Below the pieces are notes generated by a model. That model was not told where the DNA came from. It made no database searches and saw only the letters and a program-made list of their open reading frames with translations. A stretch of 64,000 nt of DNA from Burkholderia anthina. Its GTDB lineage: Bacteria > Pseudomonadota > Gammaproteobacteria > Burkholderiales > Burkholderiaceae. The stretch covers positions 1,488,001-1,552,000 of the forward strand of contig NZ_CM003768.1 in assembly GCF_001547525.1 (NCBI RefSeq), read 5' to 3'. Positions 62,745 through 64,000 of the stretch are shown here, one piece after another. The first letter of the stretch is position 1. Each line of letters starts with the position of its first letter. A program made the translations under genes and the position numbers.

Positions 62745-64000
62745 CGGTGGTGTCCTGGGTGTGCCGCGCGTCCATGAGTCGGACCGCGGCCTGGTCAATC
62801 GTCAGATGGCGCGCGAGCGGGGCGCCGAGGCCCGCGGCCGCGTCGCGCCGGTAAAGGTCGTAGTGCGCGGGCGCCACCGCGACGAGCGTATGCGCGGCGG
62901 GGTGCGGCAGCGCGCAGTGGCGTTCGCAACCGGTCAGATGCACGTCGAGCGGATGGCCGAGACGCGCGGCGAGCGCGCGCGCGTCGTGTTTCGTGTCGGC
63001 GTGCGCTTTCGCGCAGCCGGCGCTGCCGGCGCACGCGACGAGCGCCGCCAGCGGTTCGGACGACGCGCACACGAGGCCGAGCGACGCGAGTGCTTCGCGC
63101 ATCGCAGCCGCACGCGCGTTCGGCACGCCGTGCATGAACACGCCTTGCCACGGCGTCATCGACAGCGTGCCGTCGCCGTCGGCTTCGGCCAGCGCGGCGA
63201 GCCGTTCCAGTTGCGCCGCGTCGAGCCGCCCGAGCGCGAATTGCGCGCCGATGCTGCAGCGCGCCGCGTCGCGCGACGGGCGCGCGCCGAAACGCAACGC
63301 GGGGTCGGTGCGCGTGCGCCGCCAGTCGGCAAGCGCCGGATCGGCCGCGAGCGGGAAGGGCAGGTCGTGCTGAGCGCGTTCGAGCAGCGTGCGTTCGTCG
63401 CACGTCTCCAGCAACGCGCGCATCCGCGTGACCTCGGCCGGCGCGAGATCGAGGAACGCGCGCAGCAGCGCGCGAACCAGCGCGACGGCCTGATCGGGCG
63501 ATACGTCGACCGAAGCCGGCCGGTCGCCGCGCGCAACCGGCGGACAGCCGGCCAGCCCCGCCGCGACACGCATCGCGCCGTCGCCGCGACGCCACGCCGC
63601 CAGCCAGATGTCGTGCGGATGATCGAGCGCCGCGACCGTTTCGCCGCCGTCGAGCTGGATCGAGAATTTCGGCGACAGTTCGCCGCGACGCGGCTCGCTC
63701 GCCAGCATGTCGAGCAGCGACTCGGCGAGCGCGCGGCTATCGACGAGCGCGGCCGGGTCGTGCCCGGCGAGCGGGCTCACCATCACGTTGCGGACGTCGT
63801 CGCTCGCCGCGAGCGCGGCTGCATCGAAGGTGGCGTTGTCGGCGCTTGCGCGGGGGCCGAGCCCCGCGTCGAGCAGCGCGTGCGCCAGCGCATCGGCCGC
63901 GCCGTCGCGAATGCCGCGCAGCTGGAGATTCGCGCGATTGGTCGCGTCGATCGCACCGGAGCCGTACAGGCGCGCGGCGGCGGCGATCGCGCGCGCCTGG
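62737..64000 (-). CDS. cobG: Precorrin-3B synthase CobG (N-terminus beyond window end)
   Basis: The frame is open to the last base of the window, so the gene begins outside. The visible 420 residues show the nitrite/sulfite-reductase-like fold of CobG: 'RLYGSGAIDATNRANLQLRGI' near the window end, a second half with 'DGTLSMTPWQGVFM', and the iron-sulfur/siroheme ligand pattern 'ACAGSAGCAKAH' (C-x5-C) and 'TGCERHCALP' (C-x3-C). CobG is an oxygen-using monooxygenase that marks the aerobic B12 pathway. It ends 8 bases inside cobH. An internal ATG at 63784-63786 is not the start because conserved sequence continues upstream. Confidence 0.94.
   Translation of the reverse strand, partial: QARAIAAAARLYGSGAIDATNRANLQLRGIRDGAADALAHALLDAGLGPRASADNATFDAAALAASDDVRNVMVSPLAGHDPAALVDSRALAESLLDMLASEPRRGELSPKFSIQLDGGETVAALDHPHDIWLAAWRRGDGAMRVAAGLAGCPPVARGDRPASVDVSPDQAVALVRALLRAFLDLAPAEVTRMRALLETCDERTLLERAQHDLPFPLAADPALADWRRTRTDPALRFGARPSRDAARCSIGAQFALGRLDAAQLERLAALAEADGDGTLSMTPWQGVFMHGVPNARAAAMREALASLGLVCASSEPLAALVACAGSAGCAKAHADTKHDARALAARLGHPLDVHLTGCERHCALPHPAAHTLVAVAPAHYDLYRRDAAAGLGAPLARHLTIDQAAVRLMDARHTQDTTDA

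Noticed and set aside
1..64000. CRISPR arrays, tRNA or rRNA genes, insertion sequences
   Set aside because: No regularly spaced repeats, tRNA-like cloverleaf, rRNA signature or transposase motif was seen in reading both strands. A dedicated search was not possible here.

Overview
The window is very GC-rich, densely coded DNA from a Burkholderia cepacia complex-type genome. The strongest evidence is a complete ornibactin siderophore locus (orbS to orbL), which is a hallmark of that group, followed by proteobacterial aerobic cobalamin (vitamin B12) genes under cobalamin riboswitches. The species cannot be fixed from the sequence alone.

Layout. (1) 1-2427: the 3' end of a chaperone-usher fimbrial operon (usher C-terminus, chaperone, tip or adhesin-like subunit). 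(2) 2600-32966: ornibactin. A Fur-box-like site precedes the ECF sigma factor gene orbS. Three copies of an exact TAAA-N17-CGTC element drive orbH-G-C-D-F-B (+), orbE (-) and orbI-J-K-pvdA-orbA-pvdF-orbL (+). The NRPS pair OrbI/OrbJ reads A-T / C-A-T-E / C-A-T / C-A-T-C-T. This fits modified Orn, D-OH-Asp, Ser, formyl-OH-Orn and a putrescine end. OrbG, PvdA, PvdF, OrbK and OrbL make or modify the monomers. OrbE exports the product. OrbA, OrbB, OrbC, OrbD and OrbF take it back up and release iron.

(3) 33.1-37.6 kb: a small accessory island with vapBC, an AbiEi/AbiEii-type pair, an M20 amidohydrolase and a frameshifted parE remnant. (4) 37.7-50.8 kb: cobalamin block 1. The operon cobA-cobE-cobO-cobB (-) has its own riboswitch. 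A TonB-dependent siderophore receptor with a Fur-like site lies next to it. A second riboswitch leads cobW-cobN-chelatase (+). The chelatase ATPase and VWA parts are joined by a likely programmed -1 frameshift signal: an A7 run followed by a two-part stem-loop.

(5) 50.9-53.0 kb: small housekeeping or unknown genes, a broken Nudix gene and a small exported protein. (6) 53.2-57.9 kb: an acid-catabolism operon (CoA-transferase, CitMHS carrier, acyl-CoA dehydrogenase, IclR regulator) with a long dyad upstream. (7) 58.0-59.3 kb: a secreted GH18 chitinase with two chitin-binding modules (-). (8) 59.7-64.0 kb: cobalamin block 2 (-), cobG (cut by the window edge)-cobH-cobI-cbiG/cobJ, with 4-8 nt gene overlaps.

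The best candidate for unusual biology is the frameshift signal at 50120-50180. Next come the OrbS promoter set and the toxin-antitoxin cluster with visible operators.
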